NCBI GenBank assembly: GCA_030278955.1
Contig: JAOANR010000014.1
Coordinates: 19,532,068 to 19,596,067, forward strand
From: Hygrophila difformis
Taxonomy: Eukaryota > Streptophyta > Magnoliopsida > Lamiales > Acanthaceae
DNA length: 64,000 nucleotides
Direction of reading: 5' to 3'
In this document: in pieces, positions 33,721-45,400 of the stretch
Position numbering within the stretch: position 1 is the stretch's first letter
Layout of the letters: every line of letters starts with the position of its first letter
Notes under the pieces: generated by a model
Told to the model about the DNA's origin: nothing
Seen by the model: only the letters and a program-made list of their open reading frames with translations
The model's database searches: none
Made by a program: the position numbers and the translations under genes

Positions 33721-33864
33721 ATATGCGTTGTACACACACATATACCTGTGTGCGTATATACATATATTTTGCATATTATTTAAATCCTATGTTACCCTAC
33801 TTATTTATCCGAGAAAACAAATGTTAGTAGTAGTATTATTTTAAAAAGAATATATACTGGTAAT

Positions 33865-34217
33865 TAGGGTGTCAATTTGGACACGAACCCGAAAAAACGA
33901 ACCCAACCGATACGAAAAATTTCAGGTTTGGATTTAGTTATTTTGGATTTTTTTTCAAATCAGGTCAACCTGAAACCCGACCTGAATATTATTCCACCTG
34001 CTCAACCTGACACGAACACGACCCGAAACCTTAAATCTTGTCAATTTTAGCTATAACCCGAAAAAACGAACCCGAACGACACGAAAAATTTCAGGTTTGG
34101 GTTTAGTCATTTTGGGTTTTTTCCCAAATTAGGTCGACCCGAAACCCGACCTGAAATATTATACAACCTGATCAACCCAACACGAACACGACCCGAAACC
34201 TGAAATTGACACCCCTA
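33865..34217. mobile_element. hAT-type MITE with 8-bp duplication and internal tandem repeat
   Basis: TIRs TAGGGTGTCAATTT and AAATTGACACCCCTA. CTGGTAAT flanks at 33857-33864 and 34218-34225. The interior is two diverged copies of a unit of about 165 bp rich in ACCCGAA motifs. An 8-bp duplication and short TIRs fit hAT. Confidence 0.85.
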
Positions 34218-34502
34218 CTGGTAATTACTAATTATCGATGTAATATTTATATTTACTTAAAAAGTTAAAATAATATAGTACTACGTAATATATAAACCGC
34301 GTCTATTAAGTATGATTTTTTTCAGAAAAAAAAGTATTTAATATTGCTTGGCTTATACAATATTCCCAAACAATATTATACCCAATACATGTTGAATCTG
34401 ATCAACAAATGAAAATATAGCCAATACTATATAGCAAAAAAGAATAATTAAAATTAAAATGTAGTACCACGTACTATTCAATATCCATGAATCTTTAAAA
34501 AA

Positions 34503-34618
34503 AAAAAAAGTTTTTTTTTCTAAACAGCCTATACAAGCTAGGAAATGGGTGGTAGGAACTCATGCCACACAAATTACAATGGAGAATTAAGAAAATAGAT
34601 TTGAATCTGAGACTGATA
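34503..34618 (-). repeat. Truncated SINE, minus strand
   Basis: Shares AGCCT-TACA-GCTAGGAAATGGGTGGT and the CACACAAATTACAA block with the SINE at 41650-41840 and has a T-rich start (A tail on the minus strand). The A/B-box half is degraded. Confidence 0.6.
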
Positions 34619-34640
34619 TATCCGGTTATGTATCATAAAC

Positions 34641-35791
34641 TACGGCTGGATAATTTCGCCGAAAACTCAATATGCCGTTCATACTATATCGAAAAATGCC
34701 GAAAATATCGAAATTTATGGTATACCAAAATTTTTGGTACGGTATATTGCCGTGCTGAATAATTTTGGTATGGTATTGGTATAAAAATACAAGATATTCG
34801 GTATAGAAAATACCGAAAAACCGATATATACATATTTTATAAAATATATAATTACATTTTTAAAAATTGAAAAATAGTACTACCTCCGTTTCTTTTTAAG
34901 TGTTACATTTCTCTTCTGCACGTTTGCCAATGCACATTTTAAACTATTAATAACTCAAATTCGGTACAAGTACAAATTCTAAAAATTTGATATTTAAAAA
35001 CTACAAGATTAGACGAATCCAACAAGATCTCACTTGACTATATTTTTCCTTGTATAACAATAAGAAAATTAGAAGTCAAAGTGATACAATGAACAGTAAA
35101 AAAAGTCAAAATGTAACACTTATTTAGAAACGGAGGGAGTATTATATATTTATTACTAAACCCAAAACAAATTCACATTCAGAGTTAAATAAACGGCTAA
35201 ACCCAATTTTAAATAACCTAAAATTAAGTTTATATTTATTATAAAGCAAACATTAATTCTACATTTCAATCATATTCTAAATGATTATGTTTATTTATTT
35301 AAGTTTAAAATTTAAATAGTATTTATTTCTCATAATTTAATCTAATATATATCTATGACTTTCATTTTTTGTAATAGTTACATATTCTTTGATGTTCAAC
35401 TCTAGTGTGACTTATAAGGTATTAATATATTTAGTCATAAGCGTATATAAATAAATGTCATTCTGCTAGAAGAGATTATGAATGACTTCTAAAGTTTATT
35501 TAAAACTCTACTAATATCATGTGATGCGAATTAATTACATTATTTTGGAAATTATTTTATTGTAATTAAGTTAAAACAATTACATGAAAATTTTCTTTCA
35601 CTCATTTTCATAAGTATTTTTATATTGGTATATTGATAATACCGAACTTTTATGCCGAATGTTTTGGTAAAACAAATACTAGTATACCGAATTTTTGGTA
35701 TGGTAATGGCATTCATTTTCATATACCGATATTTACGGAATGGTAATGGTATGAGTGAAAAAATTCGATATGCCTTACCGATCCAACCCTA
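34641..35791. mobile_element. hAT-like non-autonomous element, interrupted by a Stowaway MITE
   Basis: Left end TACGGCTGGAT and right end ATCCAACCCTA are inverted; both ends carry many GGTAT/CCGAA motifs in opposite orientation. TCATAAAC (34633-34640) and CATAAAAC (35792-35799) may be a decayed 8-bp duplication. The middle is AT-rich with no credible gene. Confidence 0.55.
34880..35139. mobile_element. Stowaway (Tc1/mariner) MITE, 260 bp
   Basis: CTACCTCCGTTTC at left and GAAACGGAGGGAG at right, with TA on both sides. It is inserted in the hAT-like element. Sequence and length match the copy at 39470-39729 in opposite orientation. Confidence 0.9.
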
Positions 35792-35868
35792 CATAAAACT
35801 TCACATAAGGACCATATATGTTTTTTTTTTCAAATAAAAGAGAAAAAAAGAAAAAGATATATATACTA

Positions 35869-36679
35869 GGGTCTGTTATGCACGCAACTTTTGAGAGCTT
35901 TTGGGAGCTTTTGGTAGCTTTAGCTTTTATTTCAAAACAAAAGCCCCGTTCTGCACACTAGCTTTTGGGAGCTTTTGGAAGCTTCTTTTTAGAAGCTATT
36001 TGTAGGGTCTGTTCTGCACGCAGCTTTTGGGAGCTTTTGGTAGCTTTAGCTTTTATTTTAAAACAAAAGCCCCGTTCTGCACACTAGCTTTTAGGAGCTT
36101 ATGGTAGCTTTTGGAAGCTTCTTTTTAGAAGCTACTTGTAGTAGCTTTAAAAAATAAGCTCCTAGCTTATTGTTGAGCAATTATAATTTTATCCCAATAA
36201 CTAACTAACTACCAAATAGTCTACATTAATGTTTGTCCTTTTATGTCATTTCATACATTTTTTGACAGCTACAGCTAGTTGTACAGAGCACTTAAATAAA
36301 ACTGACAGCTACAGCTCCCACAGCTCCCTACAGCTTCAGCTCCCTACAGCTCCCTACAGCTTCAGCTCCCTACAGCTCCAGCTCGCAGCTACAGCTCTGC
36401 GTGCAGGACAGACCCGTAGTAGCGTTAAAAAATAAGTTAGGAGTTTATTTTTGAGCAATCACAATTTTAACTCAATAACTAACCCACTACCCAATACTCT
36501 ACATAAATATTTGTCCTTTCATGTCATTTCATACATTTTTTCACAGCTACAGCTAGTTGTACAAAACACTTAAATAGAACTGACAGTTACAGCTACCACA
36601 GCTCCTTACAGCTTCAGCTCCCTACAGCTCCAGCTTGCAACTAAGCTCACAGCTACAGCTCTGCGTGCAGAACAGACCC
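35869..36679. mobile_element. MITE with GGGTCTGTTMTGCACGCA ends, carrying a copy of itself
   Basis: Starts GGGTCTGTTATGCACGCA and ends TGCGTGCAGAACAGACCC. Subterminal AGCTTTTGGGAGCTTTT and CAGCTACAGCTC arrays are mirrored. It is split by the inner copy. Its own target duplication is not clear. TIR form and the 3-bp duplication of the inner copy suggest PIF/Harbinger-like, which is tentative. Confidence 0.7.
36005..36415. mobile_element. Inner MITE of the same family with GTA duplication
   Basis: 411 bp, GGGTCTGTTCTGCACGCA to GTGCAGGACAGACCC, flanked by GTA at 36002-36004 and 36416-36418. Removing it and one GTA restores the host MITE sequence seen in the uninterrupted copy at 60585-60982. 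Confidence 0.85.
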
Positions 36680-37270
36680 TATATATAGGACCATATATAG
36701 GCTGAGTTTAAACAAACGCTAGCGATTAGCGTTGATCTTTTAAAATACATATAAAATTAGCCTAAAATACTATATATAGTAAACACTAATTACAGTAACT
36801 GCCAAATTTTAATCTCTAATCCCTAAACTCTGAACGTTTCTCTCCCCCAGCTTTTAGCTTTCCGAACTCCAGACTCTAAACTCTAATTTAAAATTAGATT
36901 AACAAACACCATTATTCAAACTTAAAATTATTTTTCACCATTAATGTCAAACTCCAGACTCTAAACTCCAGATGCTAAATTCTAATTATTTCTCAAACAT
37001 ATCCATAGTTAAGTGGAAAAAACCCGAGGGCATTCCAAAACTGACAAGTTGAGGATATCATACTCGTAAAATTTAGGATATAGGTTCCATGTCTTCCATT
37101 ATCCTCGTCATAATGATTCTTGAGGAGGATTGAGCACACCAACGGTTGCTGCTTACTACCAGAGAGATATTAAAACTCAACTCAAGCAATGAATCATCAA
37201 TGACCTGAATCAGTTGCTCAGTACATCAAAACAAACATGGCACAATAGCCTAACTTTGGGCCTAATGTAC
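36680..37270. other. Intergenic DNA, nothing recognised
   Basis: AT-rich, with a repeated phrase (ACTCCAGACTCTAAACTC at about 36865 and 36952) and no supported gene or element. Confidence 0.5.
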
Positions 37271-37430
37271 TTTTTTTTTTTTTTAGTGAGCCGAAGCCAG
37301 AGAAAGAAATTATGGGAACTCACGTCATACAAATTACAGAAAGATGAAAGGAAATGATATAAGGCGCCGGATGGATAGAGAATCAAATCTACTATCAAAA
37401 AGTTGAAAATGAGGGATGGGCCTTAATCGA
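37271..37430 (-). repeat. Degraded SINE, minus strand
   Basis: T-rich start (A tail on minus), then AAATTATGGGAACTCACGTCATACAAATTACA, which aligns with the 3' half of the other SINEs, and a degraded B-box region near 37380. Confidence 0.5.
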
Positions 37431-37456
37431 AGGGCCTTATGATATGAGGATTAATG

Positions 37457-38962
37457 GGAATAATTGCTAAATAGGTCCTTTTTGTTGTCTTTTTAACCCG
37501 ATTCGTCCCCTTCCAATTTTTAGCCCCTATTAATCTGTTCCATTTTCTAATCCCGGCCAATTTAGTCCTAATTTCCCTAATGGCTTTGAACTAGCTTGCG
37601 TGTCATTTGATAATCTTCATAATGAGCTCTGTTGGACACCGTGTGTAAGGTCAAAGTCCACCAAATACAGTTACATGCCATATCATTTCGGTCCACAGAC
37701 CCGACCTGCATTATGGATTTGAAGTGGGTGCGTACCCTCACTCTTCCTCCCCCATCGTCTCCTCCATCCAACAAAGACCACCAATCCAGCCTCCTTCCCC
37801 CGGACACCGACGCCCCCTTACCCACGCTGATATGTGCACTCCGCCCCGCCCCTCACCGACACCTTCCCCCTCTGCCATCTCCTCCTCTACCGACGCCCTC
37901 GACTGCATCATCGCCGATACCTTCCACCACAAACCCCCTTCTCACCGACTCCCTCGCAATCCCCAAAATCATCTTTGATGGCAATTCCTGTTTCGTACGC
38001 TGTTACGACCACTCCATTATTTTTTTTCCATTCTCCTAACACTCGGGTCGATTTCGATTCCCAATTCGCAAACCCTACTGCGGCCCACTTCCCCAAATTG
38101 AAGTTCAAGATGTATCACCAATTTAGGTGGTGGTGGATGATATATCGAAGCTTTTGAGCAATGATTTAGGTCGGAGAAGAATCGGCGTCGGAGTACTACC
38201 ACACCAACTTCAAGAAGTATTTCTTGCATATTTCTTGAACAACTTCAGATTCTTAGATAGAGTGCTTTGATTAAGAAAACTTGGTATTGATTCTAAATTA
38301 TATTATTGGATTTGTTATTAGTTATTAATTATCAGGTGGAGAGCCATATTTCTTGCCTCTTTTGTTAACAGAAATATACTTCATATCGGTGGGAGATTAT
38401 TGACTGATAATAATACTTTATTTTTTGTGCAAAACTCTTGATTGGTTTTTTAAATTTTCTGTTGGGCTTGGATCTCTAGAAATGAATTTGAAAAATTAAC
38501 TGTAAGCCAAATCGAACAACAATGGAATCAATGCAGCTTTGTTGGGGATTGAGCTTGTTTCATTGAAGTATGGGTATCCCATTCTTGCTGTGGATCGAGT
38601 CGAACCTTCATTGGAGTTCATCCTCCTCCTAGCTGCCGTCGGGAGTTTCTTCGTATTATGGCAATATTTCGCTTTGATTTTTGTGTTCAAGGAGAAAGTG
38701 GGATAAAACTTACCCCTATTGGTGTATAACTTATCCAAAGAATTCAGAATAAGCTGATGAAATGGATTTTTTTTACTTCCCTTACCACGGTGGACAACAT
38801 TGAGATTATGTCTTGCCACATCAGCTCATTAACTTTTATTAGTGAATTTAGGACTATATCACTCCGGATTAGCAAACGAAGCGGATTAAAAAGGGTCAAA
38901 AATTCAGAAAGGATGAATTTGACAAAAATGAAAAGAAAAAGGACGAACTGGGCAATTATTCC
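37457..38962 (+). mobile_element. Mutator-type element, copy A (1506 bp), possible Pack-MULE
   Basis: Ends GGAATAATTGC and GCAATTATTCC continue as diverged inverted repeats over about 130 bp (both carry GTCCTTTTT and TTTAGTCCTAA blocks). The interior is GC-richer than its surroundings, with a proline-rich stretch (37720-37930) and a hydrophobic frame at about 38527-38705. The same 1506 bp recur in reverse at 50689-52194. A clear target-site duplication was not found. The gene-like interior suggests captured host exons, which is inference. Confidence 0.65.
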
Positions 38963-38969
38963 ACATATG

Positions 38970-39465
38970 CAGTATATATTCGAGATAGTATATTTGATTA
39001 ATGATGTATTTTGCATGCAGGTTTTTTAGAGTTTTTGAGAGCTTTTAAATAACTTTAGATTATGTATCATCTAAAATAAAAGCTCATCTTATACCAACTT
39101 TTAAGGGCTGTAGCTGCGGAAAAGGAGCTCTGTAAACAACATTACCATAAGTAACTTTCTGGAGCTTTGGAAAGCTATTTTTCAATTTAATTATTTTTTA
39201 ACTGATTTATTAAAATCTATAGCTACTTCTAAAAAATAATTTATTACAGCTCTTAATCCTAACCCACAGTTACAACTAGATGTACCATATATACCCAAAG
39301 TGGTCAATGCGAAAGTTTAATACAAGGATTAATTTTAAAATATGTACTCTATATAATATAAAAAAATTAAATTATAATATAGATATTATTAATTCATATA
39401 GCTAATAACATAAAAAAATAATCAAATGACTGAGGTCCTCTTTGACAAATAAGCTAAACCAATCA
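38970..39465. other. Degenerate AGCTTTT-rich MITE relic
   Basis: About 39010-39270 contains decayed GAGAGCTTTT, AAAAGCTC and AGCTACTTCTAAAAAATAA phrases like those of the GGGTCTGTTCTGC family but without recognisable ends. Confidence 0.4.
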
Positions 39466-39469
39466 GCTA

Positions 39470-39729
39470 CTACCTCCGTCTCAATATATTTGTTACGGAT
39501 GGTTTTTTGACACTATTCACTGTTCAACTTTGATTTAGATTTTTATTATAGCTATGTAAGAAAAAACATAGTCAAGTGAGATCTTGTTAGATTCGTCTAA
39601 TCTTGTAGTTTTAGACAATTAACTTTTTATAACTTTTCGTTGTACACAATTTAAGTTATTAACCGTTAAAAATGTGCATCGGCATACGTGCTGGGTGGGT
39701 CCGTAACAAAAATAGTGAGACAGAGGAAG
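39470..39729. mobile_element. Stowaway MITE, 260 bp
   Basis: CTACCTCCGTCTC at left, GAGACAGAGGAAG at right, TA on both sides. Internal text is the reverse complement of the copy at 34880-35139. Confidence 0.85.
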
Positions 39730-39731
39730 TA

Positions 39732-41324
39732 TTTTGTAAGAGAATATAAGATAAATTAGCTTACTTAAAAAGACAAAATAACTTAAAACAGTGTTCAATC
39801 AGTTCTTTTGAAACAACTGCAAATAGCAGCATTTTGGATTTTAGCTTATTACTTCTAGGCAAAAAGTTGTCTCGAAATTGTCAAATATCTAATTTTAACT
39901 AATTATTACTCATAGAATGAGTAAATAGCTAACAACTAATTCCCAAATAGGACCCGAATAGTTTTACCTCTGCATATCTAACCATATTTAAAAGTGGATG
40001 TGCACATGACCAATTATTGTAAGAGAATTTTAAAGAGTGGCAATAGATTATATACATGAGAATTTAATTCCTTAAGTTTTATCATCAATGAAAGAAGATT
40101 TGTAAGCCATCAAAAGTGCAAAATTCACTTTCTTACATAGTTTTTCCTTTCTTCTTTCTAGACAAGAGGACCTAGCAATTCCTACAACTTTCTCTTAAAT
40201 TTGACACCATTTGCTTCATTGGCAATCTGCATGACAATTCCTACAACCTAGGATATTTATATTTTTTTAATATATATTTTTTATTTATTTTTTTTCCGGG
40301 GAAAAGGAGGGCGGAACCATTTCATTCAACCTAGCATATCCTTAGTTTGTAATTATAATCATATATATTTACCCAATTCAAACAGATTCCTCACTTTTCC
40401 TTTGAATATTAACAAACTAAATTTTGACGGGGAAAAACAACAAAAAAGAAGACGAAGTTGTGGCCTACTGGATTTCTCCGTCTTGTTCATCGCCTTATTC
40501 GACAGGCGAGAAATAAGGCAACACAATCCTTTCGTCGTCTTCCGGCATTTTTTTGTGTGTGTGTATGTGGTGGATCAAATGTTTTAAATCCTAGATGGAT
40601 CTTATTTCTTTTATCACTACGAGAATATTTCCATTTAGCTATCAAATTCAGTTAGTAATTAACTTTTATATGAGTTAAATAATGAGTTTCGGTCGCTTTT
40701 AGCAACAAAATTACCTTTCGACTAAAATGAAAAATTATTGCAGCAGTATATTATTAGTTGTGATCTGTTTTTGAAAGGAACGACTAATTAGTCTCCATGC
40801 TTAACTAACACCACTAAACCAATTATCCCACTGTTTTTCCCCAACATACATATGTCCTTTTTGGCCACCAGGGAGCACCACTGTAAAAGTGTGCATATGC
40901 ATTATGCTAAGCCGTGTGTTTATTATCATCAATACAAAGAAAAATCATGGTCGGCAAACGTCCATCTTCACTGAATGTGACAGCCCAAAAAATAAATCAT
41001 GAAATTCCTCAAGGGGATCATGAACCTACAAAAAACAAGATCCTTTGATGTACGACTACTATCAATAATACATTCATTGAGAGGATTTTTTTTTATTTAT
41101 TTGTGATCTGATAGATGCCCCATTATATTTCCCATAACACAGAGCGAAAAGGGATAGGAAGAGACAAAAGGTGGGCAAGGAAAACTTTTTAGGAATGTGT
41201 AGGGCAACATAAGCACTAAGAGAAGCAGAGAGGTTCACACAGACAACCCACAAGGCAAAGTTCATTGTATACCATTCAATTATATTCAATTATAGGGAGA
41301 GAGGAGATCCATCACCATGTAATA
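39732..41324. other. Intergenic DNA, nothing recognised
   Basis: AT-rich; short open frames at 40402-40655 and 41074-41289 show no homology signal or gene structure that I can recognise. Confidence 0.5.
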
Positions 41325-41510
41325 ACTAAAATAGGCCACCAGAAGGAGTCATTTCCACTTTTGGGCCATAATATTTTGATATAGGGAAATAGGCCATCAG
41401 ATGGATTTCGGGCTTGAATTTAGGCCATTGGGCTGAGTTATCACCTAAAGGAGTCATTTCCAATTAATACTAAAATAGGCCACCAGAAGGAGTCATTTCC
41501 AATTTAGGCA
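41325..41510 (+). repeat. Short direct repeats with TAGGCCA motifs
   Basis: ACTAAAATAGGCCACCAGAA plus GGAGTCATTTCCA occurs at about 41325-41363 and 41469-41505, and looser AGGCCAT copies lie between. The spacing of AGGCCAT motifs recalls the upstream part of the pararetroviral leader at 2590-2695. Confidence 0.6.
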
Positions 41511-41649
41511 AAGTTAATCACATGGATTTCCCAAGTCTCGTAGAAATACGACCTAAGATTAACTTTTTAAGGTATGGATATGAGTTTATTGGGTAGACCT
41601 CTCCTAAAGTAGTTTCCTTGATTTGAGTCTTCTAATCGCTTAAGTTAAC

Positions 41650-41840
41650 TGTTTTTTTTTGTTTTTTTTTTATTTTTTTTTGCTGAACAGCATATACAGG
41701 CTAGGAAATGGGTGGTGGGAGCCCATGGCCCATGCCACACAAATTACAAAGGGGAATAGAAGGGAGGGATAGGGGCCGGTCGGAACCGAACCTTCAACCT
41801 TCCGTTGGAAGTCGAGGTACCTCCAAGCTACCGTCTTTAA
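41650..41840 (-). repeat. tRNA-derived SINE, minus strand
   Basis: On the minus strand: a B-box-like GAAGGTTCGGTTCCGAC, then CCCTATCCCTCCCTT, TTTGTAATTTGTGTGGCATG and an A-rich tail (poly-T from 41650 on plus). Best-preserved relative of the copy at 2793-2971. Confidence 0.65.
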
Positions 41841-42272
41841 ATTCAAAATTTGCAAATTTTAAATTTTTAATTAATGTGCATAAATTAAATGTGTTAGAGG
41901 AACTAAAGGAAGCATAAATTGAATGATGACAAATATGAAATGCAAGAAACAAAGTAATTAAAGAGCTTCAATTCTGACCATCCAAATTAAGGAAAAAGAA
42001 ATCATGTAATGTTAATAGCTACAATTCCATACATACCATGTTCTAGATTCCATTTTTCTCCTCCATGTTAACCTTCCACTTCAACAAATTAATATCACCT
42101 TTACTATTTTCCTGATGAAAGAGAGGGAAGGGGATGAGGGTGGGGGAATGGTAGTACCAGAAACTTCCATTTGTTCAAAAAGTGATAGGGCTAATTACCA
42201 ATGATGTGGCTCAACCTGGCATTTGAGGGGCATTTTTGGTCCAGCATAATAGTTGGTGCAGGTTTTGGTCCC
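41841..42272. other. Upstream region of NPF copy 2
   Basis: No repeat recognised; the stretch leads into the TATA box at 42273 and probably holds promoter elements that cannot be assigned from sequence alone. Confidence 0.4.
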
Positions 42273-42280
42273 TATAAATA
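42273..42280 (+). promoter_or_regulatory. TATA box of NPF copy 2
   Basis: TATAAATA in a GC-richer context, about 180 bp before the start codon. Transcription would start near 42305 and give a leader of about 150 nt. Confidence 0.6.
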
Positions 42281-42458
42281 GACCCTTTGTGAGGACAACA
42301 CTAACATCCAAACCTGAGTTAACTCATAATATAATACAACACACAATCTTTCTTCTTCAATCCCAAGCTCCCTTTTCCTTTCCTTTTCTATCCCACATTG
42401 ATCTCATTCATTGCCTACATACATAACCAACCAAAAAGAAACAGCAAAAAGTAAACCT

Positions 42459-45400
42459 ATGGTTAGGGTTCTTCTATCTTGGAATTCAGACATGTAGACA
42501 GCTAGCTAGTCCTTTTTGGTCATAACGATATTGTAATTGTGGTGTTATATTTGATGTTGCAGGCTGAGGAAAAGATGAGCTTGACAGTGGGAGATGCAGT
42601 GGATTACAAGGGCTTTCCTGCAGACAGAACCAAGACTGGTGGTTGGGTTCCAGCAGCCCTCATTCTAGGTTTGTTTTTAGTTTACCCTTCCATCTTATAC
42701 TAATTATGAAAACTCAAAATCTTCTTAATTATATCCTTGTTTAGTTAATTTTCTTCTGGTTTTCTTGCAATATATTTACACTATATATGTAGAAGAACCA
42801 TTTTGTTTGAAAACCCATAATCATGAGACAATATTGCATTATTTGAAATAAATTTAACTTAGGGATATATTAAAATTGCATAAATTATGGGGACCATTTG
42901 AAAACCCTAATAAAATCGTCCAGTATACTATTCTTGTTCGAGCTCAACCACACACGTAGAGAAAATAACCTTTGACCGTCTAATATCCACTTAAAAAAAC
43001 CAATCGTGGAAACTTTTTCTTTTATTTTATATTTATCCATATATAATATAGTATAATAATAATTTTCAAAGTAAAATGATTGGGAAAAGTATTTTTCTAA
43101 TTTCTATACCAATATACAAATGTCTTAGATCGTGTAAAACGTTAAGATTGTGGGTCAAATAATTTATTTATCTCCCCTGCAAGTGGGAGTGGAATGATCC
43201 TAAATTCATGTAGTGGGACCATTTTTGTTTAAATATTCTCTAGTTTATTATTACAGCTTTCGTGCATTCATAGGTAGTAGTAATAATAACATACAGCACT
43301 ATATAAAAGTAATTTCATGGTGTATATATGATATTCCTGCAGGAATTGAAATATGCGAGAGGCTATCGACGATGGGGATAGCAGTGAACCTGGTGACGTA
43401 CTTGGGCGGGGTGATGCATCTGCCGAGCTCCACGTCGGCCAACATCGTCACCGACTTCATGGGCACGTGCTTCCTCCTCTGTCTCCTCGGCGGCTTCCTC
43501 GCCGACTCCTTCCTCGGCCGATACAAGACCATCGCCATTTTCGCCATCCTACAAACCATGGTCCGTCCACTTACAAACTTAATTATATCCTTCCTCCTTT
43601 AATTTGGCAAAATAATTATAAGTTCACATAGAGAATTGCACGCCAATTAAAATTGGACTTTTGAATACTTTGTCCCATAAAATTAGACCGCACTTTCTTT
43701 TGAATAGAAACTCAGTGTACTTAGGTCAATATCCCATTAACTAGACTAGACCTCACTTAACTATATATTTACATATTACATACTGTACTAAAATTAAGTA
43801 AAAAGTTGAACAATAAACTATGTCGAAAAATCAAGTTGGTCTAATTTTATGAGATGGGGAATACTATTGAGATGTGTTAAACTATGTTAACTAAGATTCA
43901 CTCGTCTCATTATTTATGTCTAGATTGATTTTTTGACACGATTCGTGTTGTATACTTAATTTTATTGTAATTGTATAATAAAAAAATATTGTCGAGTTTG
44001 ATTTTGGTAGATTCTTCTTATCTTATAATTTTAAATATATATATTTTATATAAATTTTATTTTTAATTTTAAGACCTAAATAATTAGATGGAAATATTAA
44101 TATTTTTCCAAAAAATGAAATGATTACGGATTTAAAGTAATTAAAGTTATTAACAGAAGTTACTACATATATTGATATTTTAGTGGCATTAAATTATTTT
44201 GAAAATACCTAAATAAGAAAATGTAGTAATTCTTTTTTAGTAGTAACAATGGTTTTTATTGTCTAATTACTTCATAAGTAATAACCTGGTTCAGGGAACG
44301 GGCATGCTGGCAATCACAACGAAGCTGCCGAAACTCCGGCCGCCGCCGTGCAGCCGCCACGACGCAAACTGCAAGGAGGCCGACGGTTTCCAGATGGGGC
44401 TTCTGTACGTTGCTCTGTATCTGATAGCTTTAGGCACGGGAGGCCTCAAGTCAAGCGTTTCCGGGTTCGGCACCGATCAGTTCGACGACAAGGACGAGAA
44501 GGAGAAATCACAGATGGCGTATTTCTTCCACAGATTCTTTTTCTTCATCAGCATCGGCACTTTGACAGCCGTCACGGTCCTCGTCTACATTCAGGACGAA
44601 ATCGGCCGCAGCATTGGCTACGGCATCTGCTCCATCGCCATGTTCATTGCTATACTCATTTTCTTCTCCGGTACGAAACGGTACCGCTACAAGACAAGCT
44701 CCGGCAGCCCCATCGTGCAGATCCTTCAAGTCATCGCGGCCGCGGTAAAGAAACGCGCCTCGACTATTCCTTACAACGTCGACATGCTGTATGAGGATGC
44801 TGCCGAGACTGAAAGGATCCATCACACCGATCAATTCCAGTGAGTATTATTGACTTTTGACACCATTCATTAATAACATTGAACTAAAATTATCGTACTT
44901 CTAAAAGGAAAAAAAATATAGTTGTTAGATTCATCTAATCATATTAAATAAATGTATTGAACTGCATGTTCAAGACAGAGGGATTATATTCTAATAATTC
45001 ATATATGAATATGATGAACTTTTATAAGTTAATGAGCTGATTTGATTTGGAATTTCTTTCTTCTTTTTTTTTTGTGTAGTTTCTTGGACAAGGCGGCGGT
45101 GGTTGTTGAAGGAGATTTGGACAACATTAACACTGGTTCAAGACCGAATCCGTGGAAGCTTTGCACCGTGACACGGGTGGAGGAAGTGAAAATGATGGCG
45201 AGGCTACTGCCGGTTTGGGCCACAACCATCATTTTCTGGACAACATATGCTCAAATGATCACTTTCTCCGTGGAGCAAGCCAGCTCCATGGACCGGTCCA
45301 TGGGCGGCTTCAATATCCCGGCTGGATCCCTCACCGTGTTCTTCGTAGGAGCCATTCTTCTAACCCTAGCCGTCTACGATAGAGTGATAATGCCCCTCTG

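Noticed and set aside
37632..38039. 135-codon proline-rich plus-strand frame (and its mirror at 51612-52019)
   Set aside because: Frames are open on several phases of both strands here because of GC-rich low-complexity sequence; no domain, start context or splice support.
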